From assembly GCF_028737315.1 (NCBI RefSeq), contig NZ_JAQZAO010000003.1, forward strand, positions 480,653 through 544,652: a DNA stretch of 64,000 nt. Direction: 5' to 3'. Below, piece after piece: positions 57,315 to 64,000 of the stretch (its first letter is position 1; each line of letters starts with the position of its first letter). The position numbers were made by a program, and so were the translations under genes. The stretch is from Actinomycetospora lemnae. GTDB taxonomy: Bacteria > Actinomycetota > Actinomycetes > Mycobacteriales > Pseudonocardiaceae. The notes under the pieces were generated by a model. The model was not told where the DNA came from. It saw nothing but the letters and a program-made list of their open reading frames with translations, and ran no database searches.

Positions 57315-57866
57315 CTACGCGAAGCGGCGGGCGACCCCGGGGTAGTCGACGACCAGCCCGGCGTCGTCGTAGACCAGCAGCGTGGTGAAGTCGCCCTCGG
57401 AGGTGTAGTCGAAGCGGTGGTCGTCGAGCCGGCGGTACGTCTGGTCGAGCCGGACCACCGCGAGGTCCAGCGCCCGGACGTACACCGCCGACGCCGTGAC
57501 CACCTCGCCGAGCGGCATCGGCATCCGGTGCACCGGCAGCGTGTTGGTGCAGGCGGAGGCCTCGATGTCGATGTCGACGAGACCGTCGAGGTGCGGGGCC
57601 GGCGCGCCGTCGACGGTCCAGCTGCCCGCGCCGTCCGACACCAGCGCGACCTCGCACGGTCCGTCGAGGGTGTCGGTCCACACCCGCGCCGAGCGCGTGT
57701 GCCAGTCGTCGTCGAGCACGATCTCGTACCGCACCGCGTACGGCAGGCCGTCCTCCACCGCCGACGTGTGCCCGCGCAGGCGACCGGGGGAGGGGTAGAC
57801 GACCTCGAACCCGTCGACGCCGTCGACGAACCGCCACGCGGCGAAGGCGGGGAACGGGGCGAGCAC
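57315..57866 (-). CDS. Putative glycolipid-binding domain protein
   Basis: A 183-residue protein, mostly beta strands. AWRFVDGVDGFEVVY at the start, GSWTVDGAPAPHLDGLVDIDIEASACTNTLPVHRMPM, and RLDQTYRRLDDHRFDYTSEG...LLVYDDAGLVVDYPGV match the putative glycolipid-binding family (Pfam PF06475) as I recall it. Biochemical role is unsettled. It starts GTG 57866, 16 bp after the stop of a GT1 gene, so it is likely cotranscribed with it. A link to a glycolipid made by the GT1 is possible. Confidence 0.8.
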   Translation of the reverse strand: MLAPFPAFAAWRFVDGVDGFEVVYPSPGRLRGHTSAVEDGLPYAVRYEIVLDDDWHTRSARVWTDTLDGPCEVALVSDGAGSWTVDGAPAPHLDGLVDIDIEASACTNTLPVHRMPMPLGEVVTASAVYVRALDLAVVRLDQTYRRLDDHRFDYTSEGDFTTLLVYDDAGLVVDYPGVARRFA

Positions 57867-57882
57867 GCCGGAGAGCCAACCG

Positions 57883-59076
57883 CTACCCGGACGATCCGGG
57901 CAAGCCCGCCGCGTCCAGGACGCCTTCCACGGCGTCCGCGCCCGCGCCGGCCCCGCCGCCCCGCGCCGCGTCCTCCCGCACGGCCGCCACGGCGGCGCGC
58001 ACCGCCGCGCTCGTCGTCACCTCGTCCACCGCGGCGCGCAGCGCCTCGGCGGTGAGCGCGTCCGCGGCGAGGCGGCGGCCGAGGTCGAGCTCCGCGACGC
58101 GGTCGGCGTTCACGACCTGCTCGGGCATCTGCGGCAGGGCCACCATCGGCACGCCGTGGTGGATCGCCTCCATCGTCGAGTTCATGCCGGCGTGGGTGAC
58201 GAAGGCCGCCGCGTGCCGCAGCACCGCGAGCTGCGGGGACCACGCCGCCACCTGCATCGTCGGCGGCAGGGGCCCGAGCGTCGCCGGGTCGACGTCGCCG
58301 ACCGTCATCCGCACCGCGAACCGCCCGTCGGCGAAGGCGTCCCGGCAGGCCCGGTAGACGTCGGGACGGCCGGTGAAGATCGAACCGAGCGAGACGTAGA
58401 CGAGGGGACGGTCCTCGACCGGTGGACGCCACGGCTCCTCGCCGCGCTCGCCGATCACGGGGCCGAGGAAGCGGAACCGGTCGTCGAAGGTGTCGCCGGC
58501 GGGCTGGAAGGCGCGGGGGACGAAGACGAGGTTGAGGTCCTCGACGACCTCGAGCGTCGTGGCCACGTCGAGCTCGACGCCGTGCTCGCGGGCGAACGCC
58601 GCCACGTCCTCGCCCAGCCGGGCGGCCTCGGGGTGGTCGCGGAGCCCGGAGAACAGGGCGTGGTCGATGCCGCGCCAGTGGTCGTTCTCGGCGAGGTTCG
58701 GCACCGTGCGCACCGCCGGCACGCCCAGGGCCTGCGCCACGAGCCGCCCGGGCCAGTTCGTGGCGTCGTACACGACGACGTCGGGGCGGCGCTCGCGGGC
58801 GTGGGCGAGGAGCACCGGGTGGGTCCGCGCGAGGGCCGCGAAGAAGTGCCGCAACCAGGTGACGACCACGGCCGGCCCGACCTCGGCCGGCGGGACGAAC
58901 GGCGGGAGCCCCGGCAGCTCCACCCACGCGGCGCCCGCGCGCGTCACCGCGTCGGCGTGCTCGGGGCCGCACGCGAACGCGAGGTCGTGGCCCCGGCGCG
59001 CGAGCTCGGAGACGATCGGGAGCATCGGCGTCACGTGGCCGTGGCCCGCGAGGGCGACGCACAGGATGCGCGGCAT
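57883..59076 (-). CDS. Family 1 glycosyltransferase (UGT/MGT type)
   Basis: A 397-residue GT-B enzyme. RILCVALAGHGHVTPMLPIVSELARRGHDLAFACG starts the N-terminal acceptor domain, with His13 as the catalytic base position. The C-terminal donor domain has RPLVYVSLGSIFTG, AWSPQLAVLRHAAAFVTHAGMNSTMEAIHHGVPMVALPQMPEQ, a clear UGT signature. It resembles macrolide or rhamnolipid-type transferases. Donor and acceptor cannot be set. Located with a glycolipid-binding protein and an ArsR regulator. Confidence 0.92.
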   Translation of the reverse strand: MPRILCVALAGHGHVTPMLPIVSELARRGHDLAFACGPEHADAVTRAGAAWVELPGLPPFVPPAEVGPAVVVTWLRHFFAALARTHPVLLAHARERRPDVVVYDATNWPGRLVAQALGVPAVRTVPNLAENDHWRGIDHALFSGLRDHPEAARLGEDVAAFAREHGVELDVATTLEVVEDLNLVFVPRAFQPAGDTFDDRFRFLGPVIGERGEEPWRPPVEDRPLVYVSLGSIFTGRPDVYRACRDAFADGRFAVRMTVGDVDPATLGPLPPTMQVAAWSPQLAVLRHAAAFVTHAGMNSTMEAIHHGVPMVALPQMPEQVVNADRVAELDLGRRLAADALTAEALRAAVDEVTTSAAVRAAVAAVREDAARGGGAGAGADAVEGVLDAAGLPGSSG

Positions 59077-59125
59077 GCGCGCGACGGTAGGGACGTCCGA
59101 TCCGGCCGACGACGCCTTTTCCGCC

Positions 59126-59689
59126 TCATCCCGCCCCGACCAGCGCCCCCGCCATCGCCCGGGCCCGGCGCAGACGGTCGAGGTCGCCGTCGAGCCCGCC
59201 GCGGACCATCGCCCCCTCGAGCAGCAGTGACAGGTGCTCGGCGAGCGCGTCGGCGTCCTCGCGGGGCGCCAGGGCCTCCCTCAGCAGCCCCTCGACCTCG
59301 GCCTTCTGCCGCGCCACCGTCGCCCGCCCCGGGTCGCCCGCGGGCAGCTCGCCGGCCGCGTTGAGCAGCCCGCAGCCGCGGAAGTCCTCGGCGCCCTCGG
59401 CGTGCTCGAGGTAGGCGTCGAAGACGGCGAGCGCGCGCTCGCCGGGCGCCGCGTCGGCCGGGAGCGCCGCGAGCCGCCGGCGGTGGATCTCGAGGAGCTC
59501 CTGCTGCCGCCGCTCGAGGTACGCGGCCACGAGCTCGGCCTTCGACCGGAAGTTGTTGTAGAGGCTCATCTTCGCGACGCCCGCGTCCGCGGTGATGACG
59601 TCGATGCCCGTGGCCGCGACGCCCTGGGCGTAGAAGCGTGCCTCCGCCGCGTCCAGCAGCTTCGCGCGGGCCGATCCTCGTGCGCTCAT
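59126..59689 (-). CDS. TetR-family transcriptional repressor
   Basis: A 187-residue regulator. N-terminal HTH: KLLDAAEARFYAQGVAATGIDVITADAGVAKMSLYNNFRSKAELVAAYL, then an all-helical ligand domain. It is divergent from the dehalogenase-like gene. The ATG pair is only 24 bp apart, and the gap is filled by a perfect 16-bp palindrome, the likely operator for both genes. A TAGTCT -10 lies 7 nt before the ATG, so its mRNA could be leaderless. Confidence 0.93.
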   Translation of the reverse strand: MSARGSARAKLLDAAEARFYAQGVAATGIDVITADAGVAKMSLYNNFRSKAELVAAYLERRQQELLEIHRRRLAALPADAAPGERALAVFDAYLEHAEGAEDFRGCGLLNAAGELPAGDPGRATVARQKAEVEGLLREALAPREDADALAEHLSLLLEGAMVRGGLDGDLDRLRRARAMAGALVGAG

Positions 59690-59693
59690 GCTA

Positions 59694-59709
59694 GGTAGAC
59701 TAGTCTACC
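59694..59709. promoter_or_regulatory. Shared operator / overlapping divergent promoters
   Basis: GGTAGACTAGTCTACC is a perfect 16-bp palindrome between the tetR ATG (59689) and hydrolase ATG (59714). Each strand carries TAGTCT, a TANNNT-type -10, with 7 nt between the hexamer and its ATG. That spacing places the transcription start at the A of both start codons. A repressor on the palindrome would cover both -10 elements. Confidence 0.75.
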
Positions 59710-59713
59710 CAAC

Positions 59714-60547
59714 ATGAGCCTCCTCGATCGCCACGTCCTCGTCGACGGCGTCCGCCTCGCCTATCGCGACCGCGGGGAGGGCGAGCCCGTGGTCTTCGTG
59801 CACGGCACGCCCTCGTACTCCCACGAGTGGCGCCACGTCGTGCCGGCGGTCGAGGCCGCCGGCCACCGCGTGATCACCTACGACCTCCTCGGGTACGGCG
59901 ACTCCGAGCGCCCGCTCGACCGCGACACCTCCGTCGCCGCCCAGACCGACCTGCTGCTCGCGCTGCTCGACGAGCTCGGCGTCACCCACCCGACCCTGAT
60001 CACCCACGACATCGGCGGAGCGATCGGCCAGCGCGTCGCCGTCCTGCACCCCGGCACGGCCCGCCGCCTCATGCTGATCGACACCGTGAGCTACGACTCC
60101 TGGCCCTCGGAGACCTGGCAGGAGATCATCCGCAACCGCCACGAGGACGACGCGGGCATGTCGGCGCAGGACTTCGAGGCGATGATGACCCGGCAGCTGA
60201 CGATGACCGTCGCCGACGAGTCCGTCATGAGCGGTGCGGAGCTCGCCGCCTTCCTCGCCCCGCACCGGACGTCGATCGGCCGGACCTCCTTCTTCGAGCA
60301 CCAGGTCCGCCACTACGACTCCCGCTACACCGAGGAGCTCACCGACCGGCTCGGCGAGATCGCGGTGCCCGTGCGGATCGTGTGGGGACGCGCGGACCGG
60401 TGGCAGCCGGTCTCCTACGCCGAGCGGCTCGCGAAGGACATCCCGGGCGCCGAGCTCGTCGTCGTCGACGGGGCGGGGCACTTCCTCATGGAGGACGACC
60501 CCGACCGCCTGACCCGCGAGGTCCTCGACTTCCTGGCCGGCCCCTGA
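59714..60547 (+). CDS. Alpha/beta hydrolase of the haloalkane dehalogenase type
   Basis: A 277-residue hydrolase. Oxyanion HGTPSYSHEW, nucleophile elbow THDIGGAIGQ with Asp in place of Ser, acid Asp in WGRADRWQPV, and His in GAGHFLMEDDP. An Asp nucleophile is used by haloalkane and fluoroacetate dehalogenases and epoxide hydrolases. The cap region (about residues 130-210) is helical. No specificity can be derived. Controlled, it seems, by the divergent TetR regulator through the shared palindrome. Confidence 0.9.
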   Translation: MSLLDRHVLVDGVRLAYRDRGEGEPVVFVHGTPSYSHEWRHVVPAVEAAGHRVITYDLLGYGDSERPLDRDTSVAAQTDLLLALLDELGVTHPTLITHDIGGAIGQRVAVLHPGTARRLMLIDTVSYDSWPSETWQEIIRNRHEDDAGMSAQDFEAMMTRQLTMTVADESVMSGAELAAFLAPHRTSIGRTSFFEHQVRHYDSRYTEELTDRLGEIAVPVRIVWGRADRWQPVSYAERLAKDIPGAELVVVDGAGHFLMEDDPDRLTREVLDFLAGP

Positions 60548-60607
60548 GCACTTGCCGTTCCGGCAAGGTTCCTCGACCGGCCGCCGCCGGCGCGCCAGCG
60601 TGGGCGC

Positions 60608-60742
60608 ATGACCGACACCACCGCGGGCACCACCGCGGACCGCGCCCGCGTCTTCACCCACGAGCAGGAGGCCGAGCTCTGCCGGCGCCTGCTCGGTGAC
60701 CGGGCCCACGGGCTCGAGACCCTCGTCGCGAGGACCCGGTGA
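60608..60742 (+). CDS. Small hypothetical protein, coupled to methyltransferase
   Basis: A 44-residue frame from ATG 60608 to TGA 60740-60742, overlapping the methyltransferase GTG by 4 nt. It is polar, with a charged helical middle (EQEAELCRRLLGDRAHGLETLVARTR) and one Cys. Third codon positions are G/C-rich and the overlap fits translational coupling, so I consider it probably real. No family recognised. Confidence 0.5.
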   Translation: MTDTTAGTTADRARVFTHEQEAELCRRLLGDRAHGLETLVARTR

Positions 60743-61359
60743 GCGACGACCACGGCCAGGAGTCCTGGGAGCGGCGCTGGACGCAGGTGCTGGCCGCCGA
60801 CGCGCCGGCGGCGGACCGTCGGCACCCGAACGCGCACCTGCTCGCCGAGGTCGCCGACCTGCCCCCGGGGCGGGCCCTCGACGCGGGCGCGGGCCACGGG
60901 TCGGAGGCGCTGTGGCTCGCGGCACGGGGCTGGCGGGTCACCGCCGTCGACTTCTCGGCCACCGCGCTCGCCCGGGCCCGTCACCGGGCCGAGCGCGACG
61001 GCGTCGGCGACCGCGTCGAGGCGATCGAGGCCGACCTCGGCACCTGGACCCCGCCGGCCGGTCGCTTCGACCTCGTGACCTGCCTCTACGTCCACGTCGC
61101 GGGATCGGTGACGGCAGCGGTGCGACGCCTCGCGAGCGGCGTCGCCGCGGGCGGGACCCTCCTGCTCGTCGGCCACCGACCGGTCGACCCATCCACCGGC
61201 GCGCCCACCCGGGCGTCCGGGCAGACGCAGGTGTCCGTCGACGACGCGCTCGCGGCCCTCGACCCGGAGCGCTGGGAGATCCTCGTGGCGGAGGACCGCC
61301 CGCGGGAGGCGGCGGGCAGCGGCGTCGACGCCGTGGTCCGGGCCCGTCGCCGGTCCTGA
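60739..61359 (+). CDS. Class I SAM-dependent methyltransferase
   Basis: A 206-residue enzyme. SAM motif I is RALDAGAGHGSEALWLAARGWRVTAVDFS (residues 44-72), with Asp for ribose binding in VDFS; post-motif DLGTW and motif LVTCLYVHV follow. Resembles the small TehB/thiopurine-type group, which detoxify metalloids or small molecules. No specificity evidence. GTG start is chosen because of the GTGA overlap with the 44-residue ORF. The stop lies 2 bp from the tRNA-Arg 3' end. Confidence 0.88.
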   Translation: MSDDHGQESWERRWTQVLAADAPAADRRHPNAHLLAEVADLPPGRALDAGAGHGSEALWLAARGWRVTAVDFSATALARARHRAERDGVGDRVEAIEADLGTWTPPAGRFDLVTCLYVHVAGSVTAAVRRLASGVAAGGTLLLVGHRPVDPSTGAPTRASGQTQVSVDDALAALDPERWEILVAEDRPREAAGSGVDAVVRARRRS

Positions 61360-61361
61360 GG

Positions 61362-61434
61362 CGCCCCCGGCACGACTCGAACGTGCAACCGTCGGATTAG
61401 AAGGCCGATGCTCTATCCGTTGAGCTACGGGGGC
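61362..61434 (-). tRNA. tRNA-Arg (TCT anticodon)
   Basis: A 73-nt minus-strand cloverleaf: acceptor GCCCCCG/CGGGGGC, anticodon stem-loop TCGGC-CTTCTAA-TCCGA with a C-U mismatch at its top pair (anticodon TCT), T arm CACGTTCGAGTCGTG. Discriminator G, and no encoded CCA. Its 3' end faces the methyltransferase stop. Confidence 0.92.
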
Positions 61435-61494
61435 TCGCGGGGGAGCGTAGCCCGACCGGACGTGCACCCCACGACGGCGACCTACCCTGGTCCC

Positions 61495-63600
61495 GTGGCC
61501 ACCACGACCCCGCCGACCGCCGAGGCGCCGACCCCCGCGACACGTGCCGCCCCCGGCGGTCTGTTCGCCGCGCAGGTCGGGCCGCTCCTGGCCGTCGCCG
61601 CGGTGGTGGCCCTGGCGCTGAGCACCCTGTCGGGCGCGGCGACGTTCGCCCGCCTCGGACTGCCCGACCCCGGCCCCGTCACCGTCTACGCCCTGCCCGT
61701 CGTGCGGGCGATCAGCCAGGTGGCGGCGGCCGCCACGGTCGGCTTCCTGCTGTTCGCGGCCTTCTTCACGCCTCCGGCGTCGTCGGGCTGGTTGTCGGCC
61801 GACGGCTACCGGGCGGTCCGCGTGGCGTCGTGGTCCGCGGCGTCGTGGTCCGCCGCGGCGCTGCTGATGATCCCGCTCAGCGCGGCCGACGCCTACGGGC
61901 GGCCGGTCTCCGAGATGCTCGACGTGCGCATCCTCGGGGCCTCGGTCACGGGCATCGAGACCACGACGGCCTGGGCCCTCACCGCGCTCGTCGCGCTGGT
62001 GGCCCTCGTCGTGACCCGCGTCGTCCTCGGCTGGGGCGCGACGGTGGTGGGTCTGGGCGTCGCGCTCGCGGGGCTCCTCCCGCTCGCCTTCACCGGCCAC
62101 TCCGCGGGCGGCAGCGCCCACGACGTGGCGAGCAACAGCCTCGTGCTGCACGTGCTCTCGGCGGCGCTGTGGGTCGGCGGGCTCACCGCGCTCGTCACGC
62201 ACCTCGCCGCCAAGGGTCGCCACCCCGCACTCGCCGCGCGCCGGTTCTCTGCGGTCGCGCTCGTCTGCTGGGTCGTGCTGGCGATCTCCGGCGTCGTCAA
62301 CGCGCTGGTGCGCATCACGCCCGCCGACCTCGTGACGAGCACGTACGGCGCCCTCGTCCTCGTCAAGCTGCTGGCGCTCGTCGCGCTCGGCGCCTTCGGA
62401 CTGTGGCACCGCCGTCGCACGATGCCCACGCTCGCGGCCGGGGACCAGGGCGCGCTCGTGCGGTTCGCGGGCCTCGAGGTGCTGCTCATGGCGGCGACGT
62501 TCGGCGTCGCCGTGGCGCTCGGGCGCACCCCGCCGCCGGTGGTGCCCGCGCCGTTGCCCACGCGCACCGAGGCGCTGCTCGGCTACCCGGTCGACGAGCC
62601 CCTGACGGCCGCCGGCCTCATCACCGAGGCCCGGTTCGACCTGATCTTCGGCACGCTCGCGCTCGTCCTCGCGGGGCTCTACCTCGCCGGGGTGCGGCGC
62701 CTGCGCCGTCGCGGGGACGCCTGGCCGGTCGGGCGCACGGTGGCGTGGCTCGCCGCGTGCCTCGTGCTGCTGGTGGCGACCTCGTCGGGCCTCGGCCGGT
62801 ACGCGCCGGCGGTGTTCAGCGTGCACATGGCCCAGCACATGATCCTCAACATGCTGGTGCCGATCCTGTTCGTCCTCGGCGGACCGGTGACGCTGCTGCT
62901 GCGGGCGCTGCCACCGGCGGGCGCGGGGGCGCCGCCGGGACCGCGCGAGTGGGTGCTCGCCGCCGTGCACTCGCCGGTGGCACGGGTGCTGACCCAGCCG
63001 CTGGTGGCGCTCGCGCTGTTCGTCGGCAGCTTCTACGTCCTGTACTTCTCGGGGCTCTTCGAGGTCGCCCTCGCGACGCACTGGGCGCACGTGGCGATGA
63101 ACCTGCACTTCCTGCTCGTCGGCCTGATCTTCTTCTGGCCGATCGTCGGCATCGACCCGAGCCCCCGCCCGCTGCCGCCCATCGGCCGCCTCGGGCTGCT
63201 CTTCGTCGCCATCCCGCTGCACGCCTTCTTCGGGATCGCCGTCATGAGCTCGAAGACGGTGATCGGGTCGGGCTTCTACCAGCAGCTCGAGATGCCGTGG
63301 ATCGACCGGCTCGCCGACCAGACCACCGGGGGCGGCCTCGCCTGGGCGTCCGGCGAGGTGCCGATGCTGCTCGTCCTGATCGCGCTGCTCGTGCAGTGGT
63401 CGCGGGCCGACGAGCGCACCGCGCGCCGCGAGGACCGCCGGGCGGACCGGGACGGTGACGCCGACCTCGAGGCCTACAACGCGATGCTGCGCTCGCTCGC
63501 GACGACGGGTCGCCCGGCGTCGGCGACGACCGAGGCGACGGCCGACGAGCCCGCCCCCGCGGCGGACGAGGCCCCTGACCTGGAGCGACGCCGGACCTGA
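61495..63600 (+). CDS. CopD-CtaG fusion: copper/cytochrome oxidase assembly membrane protein
   Basis: A 701-residue protein with about 15 transmembrane helices. Residues 30-370 are a CopD-type domain (ALTGHSAGGSAHD-like and HVLSAALWVGGLTALVTHL segments with conserved His). Residues 375-650 are a CtaG/caa3-type domain (FSVHMAQHMILNMLVPILFVLGGPVTLLLRALPP and VAMNLHFLLVGLIFFWPIVGIDPSPRPLPP). The C-terminal 50 residues are polar. This fusion is widespread in actinobacteria; it is linked to copper supply for cytochrome c oxidase. GTG 61495 gives VATTTPPTAEAP; the first helix starts near residue 29. Confidence 0.92.
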   Translation: MATTTPPTAEAPTPATRAAPGGLFAAQVGPLLAVAAVVALALSTLSGAATFARLGLPDPGPVTVYALPVVRAISQVAAAATVGFLLFAAFFTPPASSGWLSADGYRAVRVASWSAASWSAAALLMIPLSAADAYGRPVSEMLDVRILGASVTGIETTTAWALTALVALVALVVTRVVLGWGATVVGLGVALAGLLPLAFTGHSAGGSAHDVASNSLVLHVLSAALWVGGLTALVTHLAAKGRHPALAARRFSAVALVCWVVLAISGVVNALVRITPADLVTSTYGALVLVKLLALVALGAFGLWHRRRTMPTLAAGDQGALVRFAGLEVLLMAATFGVAVALGRTPPPVVPAPLPTRTEALLGYPVDEPLTAAGLITEARFDLIFGTLALVLAGLYLAGVRRLRRRGDAWPVGRTVAWLAACLVLLVATSSGLGRYAPAVFSVHMAQHMILNMLVPILFVLGGPVTLLLRALPPAGAGAPPGPREWVLAAVHSPVARVLTQPLVALALFVGSFYVLYFSGLFEVALATHWAHVAMNLHFLLVGLIFFWPIVGIDPSPRPLPPIGRLGLLFVAIPLHAFFGIAVMSSKTVIGSGFYQQLEMPWIDRLADQTTGGGLAWASGEVPMLLVLIALLVQWSRADERTARREDRRADRDGDADLEAYNAMLRSLATTGRPASATTEATADEPAPAADEAPDLERRRT

Positions 63601-63880
63601 CCCCCATGTTCCGGCGCACCCCGGACGTTCGCGTACAGTAGAGGAGCACTCGGGGAACGGACGCGGAACAGCGGCCGGCCGGGAGCCGACCGGGGCCCAG
63701 CGCCTCGGGTACAGTCGAAGACCGCGGTCGCGCCGAGCCCTCGGGGCTGACGCACCGACCGCGTCCGATCATCGGACGGACCGACCGGGACCCCCCGGAA
63801 ACGGCCCCGATCGGATCGGGTACAGTGGTCATCACCGCGAAGAACCGGGCCGGAAACGGCCTCGGCGAGGCGTGTGTGGT
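63601..63880 (+). promoter_or_regulatory. Tandem rRNA operon promoters (three TACAGT -10 elements)
   Basis: TACAGT occurs at 63634-63639, 63710-63715 and 63821-63826, each preceded by CG-rich extended -10 bases (gcg or cggg) and followed by a purine-rich stretch. No consensus TTGACA is seen 17 nt upstream of any of them. With the leader downstream, these look like P1, P2 and P3 of an rRNA operon. Confidence 0.7.
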
Positions 63881-64000
63881 TGTCCTTTGAGAACTCAACA
63901 GTGTGCTGAATGTTTGGTGTGTTTGTCCTCGTCGGCATCATGCTTGCGTCGTTGGTGGCGTGTGTGTGGTGTCGTGGGGTTTCTTTGAGTGCCTGGTCCT
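63877..64000 (+). other. 16S rRNA leader (boxA-like/processing region), start of rRNA operon
   Basis: GGTTGTCCTTTGAGAACTCAACAGTGTGCTG, read here in pieces, is the actinobacterial rRNA leader just upstream of 16S: TGTCCTTTGA resembles boxA, followed by GAACTCAACAGTGTG. The rest (63911-64000) is T/G-rich, of lower GC than the window. The 16S gene itself is beyond the right edge. Confidence 0.82.

Noticed and set aside
60588..60606. GCGCGCCAGCGTGGGCGC as a third copy of the 46-bp repeat
   Set aside because: Only GCCAGCGTGG is shared; no second arm and no ACGTCAGGAAA tail.
1..64000. CRISPR arrays, insertion sequences or prophage structural genes
   Set aside because: I saw no regularly spaced direct repeats, no transposase ORF and no capsid, terminase or tail genes. 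The palindrome copies are unevenly spaced and lie at gene ends or inside genes.

Overview
This 64 kb window is high-GC DNA from an actinobacterium. The evidence is a WhiB regulator, a Bpa/PafE-type proteasome activator ending in GQYL, the gene order orn / tRNA-His / tRNA-Lys, several SigF/RsbW-type partner-switching proteins, a WS/DGAT acyltransferase, and an actinobacterial rRNA leader at the right edge. A Pseudonocardiaceae-like lineage is my best guess. That is inference from gene content, not a phylogenetic result.

Layout. 1-1.6 kb: the end of a lower-GC genomic island that continues off the left edge. It holds the tail of an Mrr-like restriction endonuclease and a tyrosine integrase pointing away from tRNA-Lys, its probable attachment site. 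1.6-11 kb: core genes (tRNA-His, LapA-like protein, cupin, orn, two bacterial PH proteins), then a fatty acyl-CoA reductase/acyl-CoA synthetase operon, a LigD-type DNA ligase and a CDP-alcohol phosphatidyltransferase. 11-16.4 kb: a carotenoid operon (YihY-like membrane protein, cruF-like hydratase, GT2, CrtI-like oxidoreductase). 16.4-18.9 kb: a GT9 and a SigF/anti-sigma pair. 19-29 kb: a nucleotide-heptose and glycan cluster (GmhB, GT9, two GT4-like enzymes, GmhA, two HldE-like bifunctional proteins, SDR, GT2), unexpected in an organism without LPS. 29-35.4 kb: an AbiEi-like gene flanked by palindromes, malQ, recQ and topoisomerase IB. 35.4-39.3 kb: stress regulation (fused STAS-HATPase, Bpa, WhiB, STAS, anti-sigma, SigF-like sigma). 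39.3-44.3 kb: SDR, SnoaL-like protein, MerR, AlkC and ATL alkylation-damage proteins, and a P450.

44.4-53.75 kb is a complete minus-strand selenocysteine operon: tRNA-Sec (selC), fdhA with an in-frame UGA and an adjacent bacterial SECIS hairpin, fdhB, an NrfD-type anchor, a frameshifted permease, selA and selB. Only selD is missing from the window. 53.8-63.6 kb holds an FGGY kinase, a WS/DGAT, a glycolipid/glycosyltransferase group, a TetR/dehalogenase pair divergent over a 24-bp gap filled by a 16-bp perfect palindrome, a methyltransferase, tRNA-Arg and a CopD-CtaG fusion. The window ends in the tandem promoters and leader of an rRNA operon whose 16S gene lies beyond the edge.

The most unusual feature is a family of exactly 40-bp palindromes (GTGAG...CTCAC, six copies). 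Four copies supply the stop codons of five genes, and two copies are read in frame inside glycosyltransferase and heptose-kinase genes. A second, unrelated 46-bp hairpin repeat occurs twice.
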